Assembly: GCA_002270565.1 (NCBI GenBank)
Contig: NQMI01000018.1
Span: 248,001-312,000, forward strand
Source of the DNA: Stenocarpella maydis
Taxonomy: Eukaryota; Ascomycota; Sordariomycetes; Diaporthales; Diaporthaceae
Reading direction: 5' to 3'
DNA length: 64,000 nt
Part shown: piece by piece, positions 33,001-43,752 of the stretch
Position numbering within the stretch: the first letter of the stretch is position 1
Layout: the number at the start of each line of letters is the position of its first letter
Notes under the pieces: model-generated
Databases searched by the model: none
Told to the model about the DNA's origin: nothing
Seen by the model: the letters and a program-made list of their open reading frames with translations, nothing else
Program-made: the position numbers and the translations under genes

Positions 33001-36000
33001 AAAATCCACAGGCAGGGCCAGAGGGCCCCATAACCAAATGCCTGGCACGCGACTATGCCTGCACGCGACGGCTACGACACCCGCCAGCCACTGTCTTCAA
33101 ATATTTGGCGTACATAGTATACGACGCCGGTATACGGTGGAGCTTGTTGGTGGCAGGCCCAGAAACATTCTGGCAGGTTTGAGCGACAGCCTTTCACCTC
33201 CACCACCATCTCCCCAAGCCCATCCTTGATTGCAGCACGTCATGCCCTGAAAAGGCCGTCGCGTATTCAGTCAGGCATGCGGCTAGTTCGGGGCTTTCTC
33301 GTCACTATATTTTTATAAATGATTCGTTCAATCTAGGTACCGCAAATGGCTGCTTTCATTCCTTCGCTCTGTAACCAGACATAGTTACAGATAGGATGCC
33401 AGCAAACAAGGCAGGTAGCGGTCACGATGGCTTCATTGGAGTCTGGTCTACTTCGCAAGTCCCTGAGATGCCTTTATCTCTGCTCGGGGCCTCGAAACCT
33501 ACCACGTCACGACTTTGACAGGTTCCGAAAGCCTATGGCATGTGTCATGGAGAGGCTGAAACGCGAATCGACAGGGACTGCCAAGCCAAAGCCATTGGCC
33601 GTTGGGCTGATGTTTCTCTTACCACGGAGGTTTGGCCTCATGTTTCTGGCTTGGCTTGCCGCACGCTCGGGCTTGAAAATCCAATGCCACGGCACGTCCG
33701 CTGCGATGCTGGAGACCCTCATAGGAGGAAAATAGCATTGGCCCCGGCTCGAGGGAGACCTCATGGAGGATTCCAACTCGTCCTCGGCCAACCGGTGGCG
33801 TATCGCTTTCATGGTGGTTCACGAGCACGTCCCCAATGGGCTTCCTAGAACGACCAGGCCAAGCAGACACCAATCACTCGCCTCGCCATCGTTCTTTGTC
33901 CCTCATTGCCTTGTGTCTTGTTTTTTTCTTTGCGAGCCACAAATTGCGCGTCTGCTTGGGCCCCATATCACAGAGCAATATCACTGCGACGCGCCCGGAT
34001 CCGGCGATCGGCAATGCTCCTAGTGTGACAGGTTCTTGACAGACCGGCGTTGCCGGTAGAAGCTTTCGCACACGGGCAACGATGGGATGGCAGGTGCTCC
34101 GTACCAGAGCACATGGGCAGGCAGCGTGGGTGCTGCCGCGCAGGTCGTGCCACTGGCACCACCAGGATGGACTGATATTGCCGTTGTAGTCGCGCTCGCA
34201 CGTCCCAAGAGAACTTTGCTCGAGCTTAAAGGTTCCAATCGGAGGCGTGCATGCGGACCGAGAGGACCAGGCTTTGGTGGCATTTTGGCAGAACTAGCCG
34301 CAACCTTATCGTCGTACGCGACGTCGAAACGGACCACAAAGGGACCTGTGCGCAAAGCCAAATAACCTTTGTGTTTATTAGTGTACACTACAACAGCACG
34401 CCACAAAATGGGTCTCCGTCTGGCATGGCTGTGCAGGGCTCGCAATGAGCAGCCGGCCAGTCTCCCTGGTTGTCCATAGCACATACTGGCCCCCGGCATC
34501 TTCCCTGCGCCACCGGGACGCCATGCAAGCGCCGGCATGGTGTTCCCACTGCCGTGGGACGCGCGCCCAGGGGAGGAAAAGGTCTTAGACGGGTCATGGT
34601 GGTAGTTTCGATGGAGGGCCTGCCGCGCGGCGGGAATCCTGCCTTGTCTCACTTTCCTCCCGCTGGGGCCTGCCCCCGTCAGCTGTTTCCGCTGACTTAC
34701 GACGTCGCGTTCCTTGCACAGACGAGACTCCATGTGACGGTGCCTGTTGGGTAGCCTCTCTCGGAAGCCCTGCGACAGGGAGCTTGCGTCTCAGGCTGGC
34801 TTGCTGACAGGTGCCACTAGGTGACATCTGACGGGCAGTGGTGTCCCGCAAACTTGGGGGGTGTCGTTGATGCGGGGCGATATTTCCGAATCCGAGGAGG
34901 CGCGCTCCCGGAAATTGAATGACGACGGGTTATTAAGCTAGCCATCCCCATGCCTTGCCATGCACGGCATCGACAGTGGGCGCGCTCTCGCAATCTTATT
35001 ATTGCTGCTATTACTTCGCGCCGTGTGGTGTTACCCGGCCGGTCTGGGGCGGGAATGCAACGTACCGAGAAGACAAAAAAGCTGGGGATTTAGCAGGAGA
35101 ACAAAGGGTGGGGTAGTGTATCCAAAACAATCTGACCCGTCACTATCGCCGGCGCGCTCGGATCGTGCCCCTGTGCCCCTGAACATGGCATACCGTATAG
35201 TGCCCGTAAAGTCTACTTTTACTAACAAATTGTTAGCAGACAGGGGATTCTTTATGGGAGCTCTAGCATGTGCGCCGACATCGCAGGGTACATGGCTGTT
35301 AAGGATTTTTGAAGCCAAGCAGAGGGTAAGTCCAGCATGATGACTCCTCTCCCCGTAGGGCAGTGCGAGGAGGGTCTTCCTCCTAGATAGATTATACACT
35401 AAGGCGCATAAGCCCAGCCCAGCGCGGGGGGGGGGGGGTTTCCGGGGGGGTCTCCCCCCTGGTCATTCAAATAGTCTCCTTTTTTGCTTTCCCCTGTAGG
35501 GACTGTGTCCTACCCTAGACCGCGCTGGCGACAACAGACATCGTAAGCGCTGTCCCCTTATTTTGAGTTTATCGGACGCCCGCCCTATTCCGATGCCGAG
35601 GGCGACGCAGCACACCTGCAAGGATGACAACACGAGAGTCCGGCCACTGTATTTGCGCCGAGCGGGCCGGCAGTCCCAGGCCCCGGGCTCATGGTCGAGG
35701 CCCGGCAGTCGCCGGGTCCCTGCAAAAGTGGATTACGGAGGGCAGCGAGCGAGAGGGCAACGGAGGGCGATAGACCACCAGATGGAGAAGACTAGGGAAA
35801 AAATTCTGCAAGCGTCTTCTGGATAGTGGATTTATTCCTGTTGATCAGTGTTTCCGGAAACCCCTTTAGAACACAATACAGCAGCTGTTTTTTGAGTGAA
35901 GTAACCCCAGTTGCCTTCCCTGAAAGCCTTCGTTACTCATCGCCGGGGCCGATTTAAGTCAGTCAGCCCGTTTACGATTCAGTGAAAAGAGGTGGACAGC

Positions 36001-36338
36001 AAAGCCTCAACAAGGCGTCAGCGGATACAAAGTGACAACCCCTTAGTCTACCTAGTCTGCACAACGTCGTTGGGAGTGCCACGGCAGGACGATTTGGCCG
36101 TGATAGACAGTCCCGTACCCGAAGTGACAGTCCAGCGGCGGACCCTCAACAGCAGCGCAACAATACAGTCACCGCAAGCGCAGACTGAGACGGGAAAGCC
36201 GCGTGCTTACAGCTAAGGGCCGTACGCAGACCGTCTCTCAGGTGAACCACAAGAAAAAAAAAAGAAAAAAAAAAAGTACCCAGCGAAGGAGGCAATCCCA
36301 CCAGCCAGCCATCTGGTCTATACACCCAAGGTCTCAAG
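24060..36338. other. 12-kb stretch with no recognisable gene
   Basis: This interval separates two divergently transcribed genes, the Zn2Cys6 regulator and adenine deaminase. All open frames are short (mostly under 180 codons), overlap on several frames and lack known motifs. Composition is not AT-rich, so it differs from the mutated repeats elsewhere in the window. Visible structure: a 12-bp tandem repeat (28495-28540), repeated TAGTGTACA motifs, a hairpin at 31423-31445, a G-rich tract near 35428-35456 and an A-rich tract near 36252-36275 just before the deaminase start. It may hold long promoters, non-coding RNA genes or a very old decayed element. Confidence 0.6.
28495..28540. repeat. 12-bp tandem repeat, 3.8 copies
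   Basis: The unit TGATCTTGATTG is repeated without mismatch three times plus 10 bases. It lies in the gene-free 24-36 kb stretch and has no associated coding feature. Confidence 0.95.
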
Positions 36339-37412
36339 ATGCCCGAGGACAACCTCCGCGAGTTCCTGGCAGCACTGCCCAAGTGTGAGCACCACATGCA
36401 CCTGGAGGGCTCGCTCAGCCCGGAGCTGCTCTTCCAGCTCTCGGAGCGCAACAGGATAGCCCTGCCGGCGGCGTCCGAGGACCCGGCCTTCGCGTCGCCG
36501 GCAGCCCTGTACGAGCGCTACGCCAGGTTCTCATCGCTGGACGACTTCCTGCACTACTACTACGTCGGCTTCACGGTCCTCATCCACGAGTCCGACTTCG
36601 AGGACCTGGCGTACGCGTACTTCGAGAAGGCGGCCGCCCAGGGCGTGCGGCACGCCGAGGTCTTCTTCGACCCGCAGGTGCACATCAACCGGGGCGTGGC
36701 GTACGAGACGGTCGTGGGCGGCTTCACCAGGGCCCGGAGGCGCGCCGAGGAGGCCCTCGGGGTCACGAGCCTGCTGGTGCCCTGCCTGCTGCGGCACCTG
36801 CCCGTGCCCGAGTCCGTCGCCTGTTTCGAGACGATGCGCGACGCGGGCCATTTCCGCGACGGGACGCTGGGGGCCATGGGCCTGTGCTCGACCGAGAAGG
36901 ACAGCCCGCCCTCGCTGTGGAAGGAGGCGTTCGACCTGGCGCGCAAGGAGGGCGTGCGCCTCACCGCGCACGCGGGCGAGGAGGGCCCGGCCGCGTACGT
37001 CCTCGAGGCGCTGGACGAGCTGGGCGTGTCGCGGATCGACCACGGCGTGAACGCGAGGCACGACGAGGCTGTGATGGAGAGGCTGGCTCGGGATGAGGTG
37101 TTGCTGAGCGTGTGTCCGCTTTCGAATGTCGTGCTCAGGGGCGTCACCGAGATCAGCGAGGTGCCGATCCGGACGTTCCTGGACAAGGGCGTGCGCTTCA
37201 GCATATCGAGCGACGACCCGGCGTATTTTGGGGGCTACATCCTCGACAATTACTTGGCCGTACAGGAGGCGTTCAACCTCAGTGTGGACGAATGGAACAC
37301 GATCGCGGTGAACGCGGTTGAGGGGAGCTGGTGCGGCCAGAGGCGGAAGGCTGAGATCCTGTGGGAAATCGAGAAGCTCGTTGCGGAGACCAAGGACAGG
37401 ACGGCTGCCTAG
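36339..37412 (+). CDS. aah1: Adenine deaminase (adenosine deaminase superfamily)
   Basis: An intronless gene of 357 residues, a normal length. It should convert adenine to hypoxanthine and ammonia in purine salvage. Metal- and substrate-binding motifs are all present: HHMHLEG at 18-24 (zinc ligands His19 and His21), HAGEEGP from His211 with the catalytic Glu214, DHG with His235, and SDDPAYF at 291-297 with the zinc-binding and general-base Asp pair. The pattern LEGSLSPELLFQLSERN matches the fungal Aah1 group better than classical adenosine deaminase, so adenine is the inferred substrate. Strong G/C preference at third positions gives long antisense shadow frames. A poly-A-rich tract precedes the start. 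Confidence 0.94.
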   Translation: MPEDNLREFLAALPKCEHHMHLEGSLSPELLFQLSERNRIALPAASEDPAFASPAALYERYARFSSLDDFLHYYYVGFTVLIHESDFEDLAYAYFEKAAAQGVRHAEVFFDPQVHINRGVAYETVVGGFTRARRRAEEALGVTSLLVPCLLRHLPVPESVACFETMRDAGHFRDGTLGAMGLCSTEKDSPPSLWKEAFDLARKEGVRLTAHAGEEGPAAYVLEALDELGVSRIDHGVNARHDEAVMERLARDEVLLSVCPLSNVVLRGVTEISEVPIRTFLDKGVRFSISSDDPAYFGGYILDNYLAVQEAFNLSVDEWNTIAVNAVEGSWCGQRRKAEILWEIEKLVAETKDRTAA

Positions 37413-37642
37413 ATTTCGCTAGCCTCTCTATGGAACGAATAGGGGAAACGGTTGCCGATATACAAAAGAACTGTAGGTCTGTCTGCCTTGGAATGAAGGG
37501 CCAATCCCAAATGCCTTGTAGCCCCGAACGCCCAACTGATGCGTGATCAACGAGAGAGAATATACCCAAGCTGTTGATCATCGAGGTGGAGCTGTGGATG
37601 AAAATGCAACGAAGGTGAATGGGTTCCGCCATGCCTGGAAGA

Positions 37643-39454
37643 TCAAATTACGATGCCCCGCTGCGACCAGCCCTTCTTTCCCTTCCAGGCCCAGAGAATC
37701 AGTAGGCAAGAAATCCAAACACTGACCGCCATGGCCCAGTACGCGGCGGAATAGCACTGCTTCCCGTAGCAGAAAAGGTCGCCATTCCCTGCCTCTGGGA
37801 GATTGGGGCTCTTCTCTGCACCGGCTTCATACACTGCTGAGTATATCAGCCCCCAGAGCGTGTTGCCTAGTGCTGGGAAAGTCGCCACAATGCCCCAGTT
37901 CGTACCAAAGTTTTCGACGCCCCAGATTATCGTCACAATAATTGGAGTGATGCTGAAGAGAGCCCCGTACCCGGCTCCGATGAGGCTGGACACGATCCAA
38001 AACCGCTCAGCGTGGTTCTGTATCGCGCCGGAGGCCAGCAAGGCCAGGCCTACGGACATGAGAAATGCGAAGAAGAGCAAGAATGTGACGCGGGAAACAG
38101 AGAACTTCATCCGGTGGAGTATCGTGCGCGGGTGCGGTGAAGAAGGAATCTGCACGTATTGCGACACGGGCGTCGGCGCCAGGAGGTCGGTCAGGGCACC
38201 GACGAGGAGGCGGACCACTGTGCTTGTCGCACAAATGATGGAAACATGTGTTGCGGCAGATGTCGACGAGCCAAGGAGAACGGCAGTGGGCGGGTAAAGG
38301 GTCTTGATGACGGTGCCCATGTTGTTGATAAAAGCCTCGCCGGGCCCTATGGTGAAGAAGAAACCGGCCGCGAGGAGCCACATGGTGCGATCGTTCAGGA
38401 ACCGCCGGGTCTCGGCGTTGAGAACCCAGTTCTTCTTGAACCTTGCATCGTCCTCCAGATCCTTGGCGGGGTCCAGCAAGCGGGCGTCCTCCTCGTCCTC
38501 GAGCGGGTTGGACCTCTCGACCGTGCCATAACCGCCAGCAGAGGTGCGGCCTGGTGTGAAGAGCGCGCTGCCATCGAGGAGTCCGCTCCTCTCGAGCTCC
38601 TCCACGGCCTCGTCAATGAGGTCCTGCTCATCAACGATCCTCATGGTGAAACCTCCGATGGTTCCCACCACAAAGAGCAGGATCGCTAGGAACGTGAAGA
38701 AGTAGACGACATCCACATCCCCCTTGGTTCCGTCGGAATTCCGCTCATACAGCAACCGGCTGCCAACCTGGCTCTGCCACATGCCGCTCAGACCGACGGC
38801 GGTGATAGGCATTGCTAGCGCTAGCCCACGATATTTGCCCTTCCCAAAGTTCTTGGCACAGGTGGTGACCGAACTAATATAGAGAGCGCAAGAGCCCATC
38901 CCGACAAAGAAAAAGGCCACGATCATCAGGGCATAAGAGAGCTTCCCCGGTCTCGAACCATGTCCTTCGTCGCCGTGCTTGTAGAGTATCGCCGCCAGGC
39001 CGTAGCCGACCCCGAACAGCACGGCGGACAAGCCGGCCAGCGGCGCAGGCCCCACGCGGTCACAGGTGTAGCCAAAGAACGGGACCAGGATGTAGAGCGC
39101 GAAGCTGGCGACGATGGAGATGGAGCTGACCTGGTACTGGGTGTAGCGCAGGCGCTCCTGGAAGAGGTGGCCGTACAGGGAGAAGGCTGTTATGGAGCCA
39201 GCGCAGAGCGCAGCCAGCATGGCGCCGACGAAGGAGACATTTCGTTTCGTGATGAGGGCGGCGCGCCTGCGTCTGGTGGACGGGCTTGGTGAGTCGGAGC
39301 GGTAGGAGGAGGCCGGGCTGCTGAGGACGGAGGATGCGTCGTCCTCGGTGGAGGATGAAGATGGCTGGAGCAGGGGGTTCGTGCTCTCGCTGGCCTTGCT
39401 CGGGGGAGGGGGAGGAGGAGGAGGCGGCGCACCGCTCTTTGTGGCGCCGGCCAT
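37643..39454 (-). CDS. mch1: Mch1-like major facilitator transporter
   Basis: A single open frame encodes 603 residues. The N-terminal 70 residues are hydrophilic, with a polyproline run and a Ser-rich stretch, followed by an Mch1-like opening (RNVSFVGAMLAALCAGSITA) and about twelve membrane segments split by a long acidic central loop (about 270-350, with LLDPAKDLEDDARFKKNW). Family knowledge: Mch1 is a monocarboxylate-transporter-like vacuolar membrane protein of unproven substrate; the second half resembles nodulin-like MFS proteins. The gene is convergent with adenine deaminase, with only 230 bp between stop codons. Confidence 0.9.
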   Translation of the reverse strand: MAGATKSGAPPPPPPPPPSKASESTNPLLQPSSSSTEDDASSVLSSPASSYRSDSPSPSTRRRRAALITKRNVSFVGAMLAALCAGSITAFSLYGHLFQERLRYTQYQVSSISIVASFALYILVPFFGYTCDRVGPAPLAGLSAVLFGVGYGLAAILYKHGDEGHGSRPGKLSYALMIVAFFFVGMGSCALYISSVTTCAKNFGKGKYRGLALAMPITAVGLSGMWQSQVGSRLLYERNSDGTKGDVDVVYFFTFLAILLFVVGTIGGFTMRIVDEQDLIDEAVEELERSGLLDGSALFTPGRTSAGGYGTVERSNPLEDEEDARLLDPAKDLEDDARFKKNWVLNAETRRFLNDRTMWLLAAGFFFTIGPGEAFINNMGTVIKTLYPPTAVLLGSSTSAATHVSIICATSTVVRLLVGALTDLLAPTPVSQYVQIPSSPHPRTILHRMKFSVSRVTFLLFFAFLMSVGLALLASGAIQNHAERFWIVSSLIGAGYGALFSITPIIVTIIWGVENFGTNWGIVATFPALGNTLWGLIYSAVYEAGAEKSPNLPEAGNGDLFCYGKQCYSAAYWAMAVSVWISCLLILWAWKGKKGWSQRGIVI

Positions 39455-39830
39455 GGTATGTGGTGATGGTTTGCTGAGCAGGACAGGAGAAGAGGAGAGA
39501 CCACCGCGGATCCGACATGTCGCCTTATTGTGTCATGGGCTCTCTCTCCAAAGGCCGCGGTTCGGAGCTGTGCTGATAAGATAAGGCCCCAGGGGTGCCG
39601 AGGTTCCAGGTGCGTTACGTACTGTACTGTGTACGCCGTCTGCTGCTTGATCCCCTGACTGCAACCTGCGAGGCTGTGTCACGCAGACGCAGGCGAGGTC
39701 ACTGGCCCAATCCAGCCCCATGCCTGATGGTCGTCGACTGTACGGCAACCTTGGACGGAACGGCTGCGTCTCTGTGTGAGAGTCGCCTGGCACAGACTTC
39801 CCCTTGGTCATACGGAGCCGAAAGGTGGTC
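39455..39830. other. Shared promoter of Mch1-like and F-box genes
   Basis: A 376-bp gap between two divergent start codons. It contains GTACTGTACTGTGTAC-like repeats near 39618-39633. No gene is seen. Confidence 0.6.
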
Positions 39831-42052
39831 ATGGCTGCCAGGCTACTCCAGGCTTTCGACGTCGCAAGCACCGATGTAAGGGAGCAATTCATCAATGCTA
39901 TCGCTGAGCGTCTGGGCGATGGCGAGCTTCATTGCTTGCAGGCCGCTCTTCAACGCCTGGAACGGAGGTTTGACATCCTCTGCGGCGTCTCCAAGACCTC
40001 CGGGGCCCGGTTGCCACACGAGATCCAGCTTCAGGTCTTCGATTTTCTCGACATCACAGATGTCTACTACTGCACCAATGTCTGCCGCAGATGGAGATGG
40101 CTGCTCCTGCAATGCGAGCAGCTGAAGGGCGATCTTCTCAGGAGGTGGTTCCCGGCTCTTTTGGATGACGGTTGCAAAAGTCCACAGCAATCCCACCAAC
40201 TCATCAGGAGGCGACACTTGAGAGACACGGGCAGATTCCGGAGCAGGCAGGTGAACCTCGTCGCCCACTATGTTGACAGCCTTCTGACGCTTCTGTCGCC
40301 CCGTTAGATTTACGTGCGGGTTTGTCAAGGACTCGAATGGATTATTCCCCGTAGATCGGATCGAGGGCTTACAGCGGGGCCGCATGTTCAGAGATCTTGC
40401 CTGTGCCGTGTCTCTCCGTTCGGGCCCACCAAGTTCTACCCAGGCCCGAATAGGGGCTTCATACCCAGTCGGATCAGCGTCCCAGTCAACCCCATCATTC
40501 TGCGCCACTTCACGCGAGACACCAGTTCATTCCGTAAGCAAGTATCTCTACGCTCATGGCCGTCTTGCTTGGCAATTGACGCCAGCATCTGGGGAATGGG
40601 TCAACCCGATACTCGTTCATGATTTCAAATCACACGAGCGATGGGATCTTTGCCTGCCCTCTATGAGGACCCGCGGGATCAGTTTGGTGCTCTGGGCGCT
40701 TGGGCGAGATCTTGTAGTTGCCGGAGCCTCTGGGGAGCGAGTTTTGTGCGTCTAAACTTCCGTGAATGGTCATGAATCCCGCTGACCGAAGCATTAGATA
40801 CGCATGGGACTTGGTGTCACATACTTGTGATCGCATCACTCTCCAGAACCCTCCGTCCCAATGTTTCACGAAGCACCGCTCTGTAGTCATTGTGACACAG
40901 CGTGGAGATCTGTTGCTTTGGTCATTTGGCCATGGCCTGGTCAATATAGATACGGCCATGCCGCCGGACAAGGGCGAATGTCGAGGACCCGAAGAGCCCG
41001 AGTACACTCCTAGAGCAGTGGGACCCTTGCCAGCTTATGAGATAGTGGACTCGAAGGTCATGTTCCATCCCACGGACGAAGACGTATTCTTCGTGGTGTC
41101 ATATGATGAAAGAGTCGACGGGCCTGAAATGCTTGTGCTGCTTTGGGTGTACGAGTTCAGGAACAGAAGGTTTTGTCAAAAGTTCACCTACCGTGTCCCC
41201 CCCGAGAGGCTTTACGGCAAATTAGCAGTTTTTGGCGGTTATTTTTGCGCTCAGGAGGTTGACGGACACGGAACATACCAGCTGCTGGAGCAGAAAAACA
41301 GAGATGATTGTGTCCATGTTGGCGTTGTTACGTTCAACACCCTTAGCAGGTCATTTGGGACTCTAAAGTTCCAAGCACCGGCAAATGCCCCTCTGGTCAT
41401 CTCGTTGGTCTGGAACGGCCAATTGGTGTTCGGGGGGGAGCCCTGCGATGCCAGCTTACACAGATCAGGAGTGCGACCATACCCCCTTATGGCATTCAGG
41501 CAGCCTCCAAGTTCGCCTGGGCCCGCATCACACTCAGACAATTTATTCAAGAATCAAACGCTCGAAAGCATCACGGGAATCATGCTGACCTCGTTTATGT
41601 CGCCGAAACATGTCGACAGCAACGCGACCCGAGATACGATCGATTCGTTGGAACAACAGACCCCGACGTGCGACATCATCCGCGCTTCTGCAGTCTCAAC
41701 TTGGAGACTTGGTGGCGACATCGGTCTGCGCTACATGTTGTCCTTCTTTCGCCGCCAATGCAATCTGGAAGGATTACACGCTGAGGGTTGTCCAGGATCG
41801 TCGGGTCCTCAGTCCGCTGGTGGAGTGTTGTATCCTCTCAATTACTTCGCTCAGGGCAATTCGCCAATTCATTGCGACCGCAGTGCAAGGGCAATTTTCG
41901 GTGACGACGATTTCATAGTTGTTGTCAACAGCGGAAACTTTTACACTGTCTTCGCAGTGGATGAAGACGGAAACATAGCCGAAACAATCCGAGACAGCGC
42001 ATTAGGACATGCAAAAGGAACGTCTCCAAGTGCCCTTGAAGCCACGGGCTAA
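39831..42052 (+). CDS. F-box protein
   Basis: The F-box lies at about residues 58-95 (ARLPHEIQLQVFDFLDITDV, then VCRRWRW). The remainder looks like the beta-rich substrate-recognition half common in fungal F-box proteins. Supported introns are 40251-40307 (57 nt; skipping it avoids an in-frame TAG) and 40746-40797 (52 nt), whose removal gives the continuous ERVLYAWDLVSHTCD. Between them the frame must change once. Either an intron at 40534-40585 (GTAAGC donor, GCCAG acceptor) is removed, giving an intact 686-residue protein, or a 1-base insertion near 40536 has broken the gene. The second case would keep the plausible conserved string YLYAHGRLAWQ, which the intron would delete. Role by family: substrate adaptor of an SCF ubiquitin ligase. 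Confidence 0.7.
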
Positions 42053-42145
42053 TTTCCTACGGGGATCTCGGACATACCTAGGTACTTATCGTCCGTCAAA
42101 ATTCAAATATTCAGTTTCCGGGAAGGAAATTACATGAGGGAAGTC

Positions 42146-43752
42146 TCAAGTTTGAGGACTGTCCAGTGCCCAGTAACCCCCTATCTCCTCGAATACTTGT
42201 TCGAATCCGGGGAGGATCTCGTCTAGGTCCCTGGGTTCAACTTCGAACATATCTGTGCACATGGCAGCATGAAATTCAGGGCCATGGGCCGGCTTGTACA
42301 GGGCCCCATCGAATTTAATCCCCACGTCCACGCTTACCGCCGCGTCCTTGTCTGATGATGCACGCTTGTAGTGCCGAAAGTATCCGCCCTTCTCCTCCCT
42401 ATTCCACCTCATGACCTCCGGGTCGACGGTCTTGACCAGCCCGCCGTGCATGAACGCAATGCGGTCGTCGCCGTCGTCTGGGTGGTACTGCGCGAATGAA
42501 TGGCCGCAATAGAAGCCGTCGTTCGTGGTGCCCACGCTCGTGAGCCACCTCTTGGGCTTCCCGTACTTGGTCTTGAGCGCGTGCCAGGCAAATCTGAACG
42601 TGTCTTTGTCACCAAGCAGAAAACTGCCATAGAAGGCACCGTGTGCATTGGAAAGCCAGTTGGCTAGCTGCAAGTGATAGAAGAATCGCGTCTTGTCGAC
42701 GAGGAGCTGTCCGCTCTCTTGCTCGTACTCGTCCATGCGGCACTTCGCTGTGTTAGTTTACTCTGGTCTATGTGCGAGATGGACTCACACTGAAGAATGA
42801 TTCTCCAGTATCGGTCTGTCGCTCCCGCATATCGGGATAACTTGGCCGTCTGGTATGGAGGGAAAGTTAAAAAATTGCTTACGGGGGTGTTGAAGATGGC
42901 CCAAGCTGGATTCTGCGGTCTCGTCCGAGCTATGTCCGGCCAAAAGACAGTTCCAAAGTCATGGTAAGTTTGGGACTTGTATAGGAGAGATGGATCGATG
43001 ACTGGAATGTTGTCCGAGTCGACGAGGATGGGCTCAGCAAATCGTGAGTTGACGAGCGCGGCCGTTTTGAGTTGGTAGTTGATGTATGGGCCGTCTTTCT
43101 TGACGTGAACAATGTTGTGCGTACCTGATAAGTCGTTGAAGCTTACCCTCGGGTAGAGACTCAGAAGGCCTTTTCTATCCTTCTCGGACATCTCATCATC
43201 CCAGTAGTGCAACTCGACAGCAATACTGGACCCCAGGCGGATGAGAGACCTCAAAATCACCTCCACTCTTTTGAGGGTATCCTGATTGCCTGCGACGACC
43301 ACCAGACCACGCCCGGAAAACCGTCTCTTCACCTCCGAGTATGGAATCATGTCGCTTCTAATAAAAGATTGCCACTCGCGCCGGTGTGATTCGATTTCCG
43401 AGTCTGGAAGATCTTGGCTGATCCAGTTTTTTCCAGGACCGTCCTCCTCATATTGGAAATTCACCTTCTCGCCCTGTTTCAAAGGACAGCTCTGCTTGGC
43501 TTGCTGTATCGTGTAGCCGGGCAGCTCTATCACTGCTTTGAAATGCGGTATGAAGGCGTCGGCTGATCGTAGTTGATGTGCATCTTGCCCAATATGGTGT
43601 TGACGAAGTGTCCCCGTTGCCGGCGGCCCCAGATTTACCTTTCCGGAGGTGTAGGGCTGGTCATCGTCCATATATACATGCAAAATCAGCAGGAATGTGG
43701 CGAAGGCCGCAACTATGACCCATGTGATTCTTGGGCTTTTCGGCGGCAACAT
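42146..43752 (-). CDS. GT71-family alpha-mannosyltransferase (Mnn1/Mnn2-like)
   Basis: Two exons, 42789-43752 and 42146-42747, give 521 residues. The start at 43752 is preferred to the upstream Met at 43815 because it leaves a short cytosolic tail before the signal anchor (WVIVAAFATFLLILHVYM), the type II layout of Golgi glycosyltransferases. Family motifs: GRGLVVVAGN at the start of the catalytic domain, ILVDSDN with the DxD-type metal site, and DEYEQESGQLLVDK after the splice. The intron 42748-42788 is only 41 nt, at the lower limit for fungi, yet its removal restores the conserved WRII...CRMDEYEQESGQ. The enzyme should add alpha-mannose to N- or O-glycans in the Golgi from GDP-mannose. Linkage specificity cannot be read from sequence. 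Confidence 0.88.

Noticed and set aside
35428..35456. Long G runs here and near 8567, 13931 and 56299 as possible G-quadruplexes
   Set aside because: Homopolymer runs are common in fungal intergenic DNA and error-prone in assemblies; nothing links them to a function.
36560..37204. 214-codon antisense frame and several others inside adenine deaminase
   Set aside because: Produced by the strong G/C third-position bias of the real gene.
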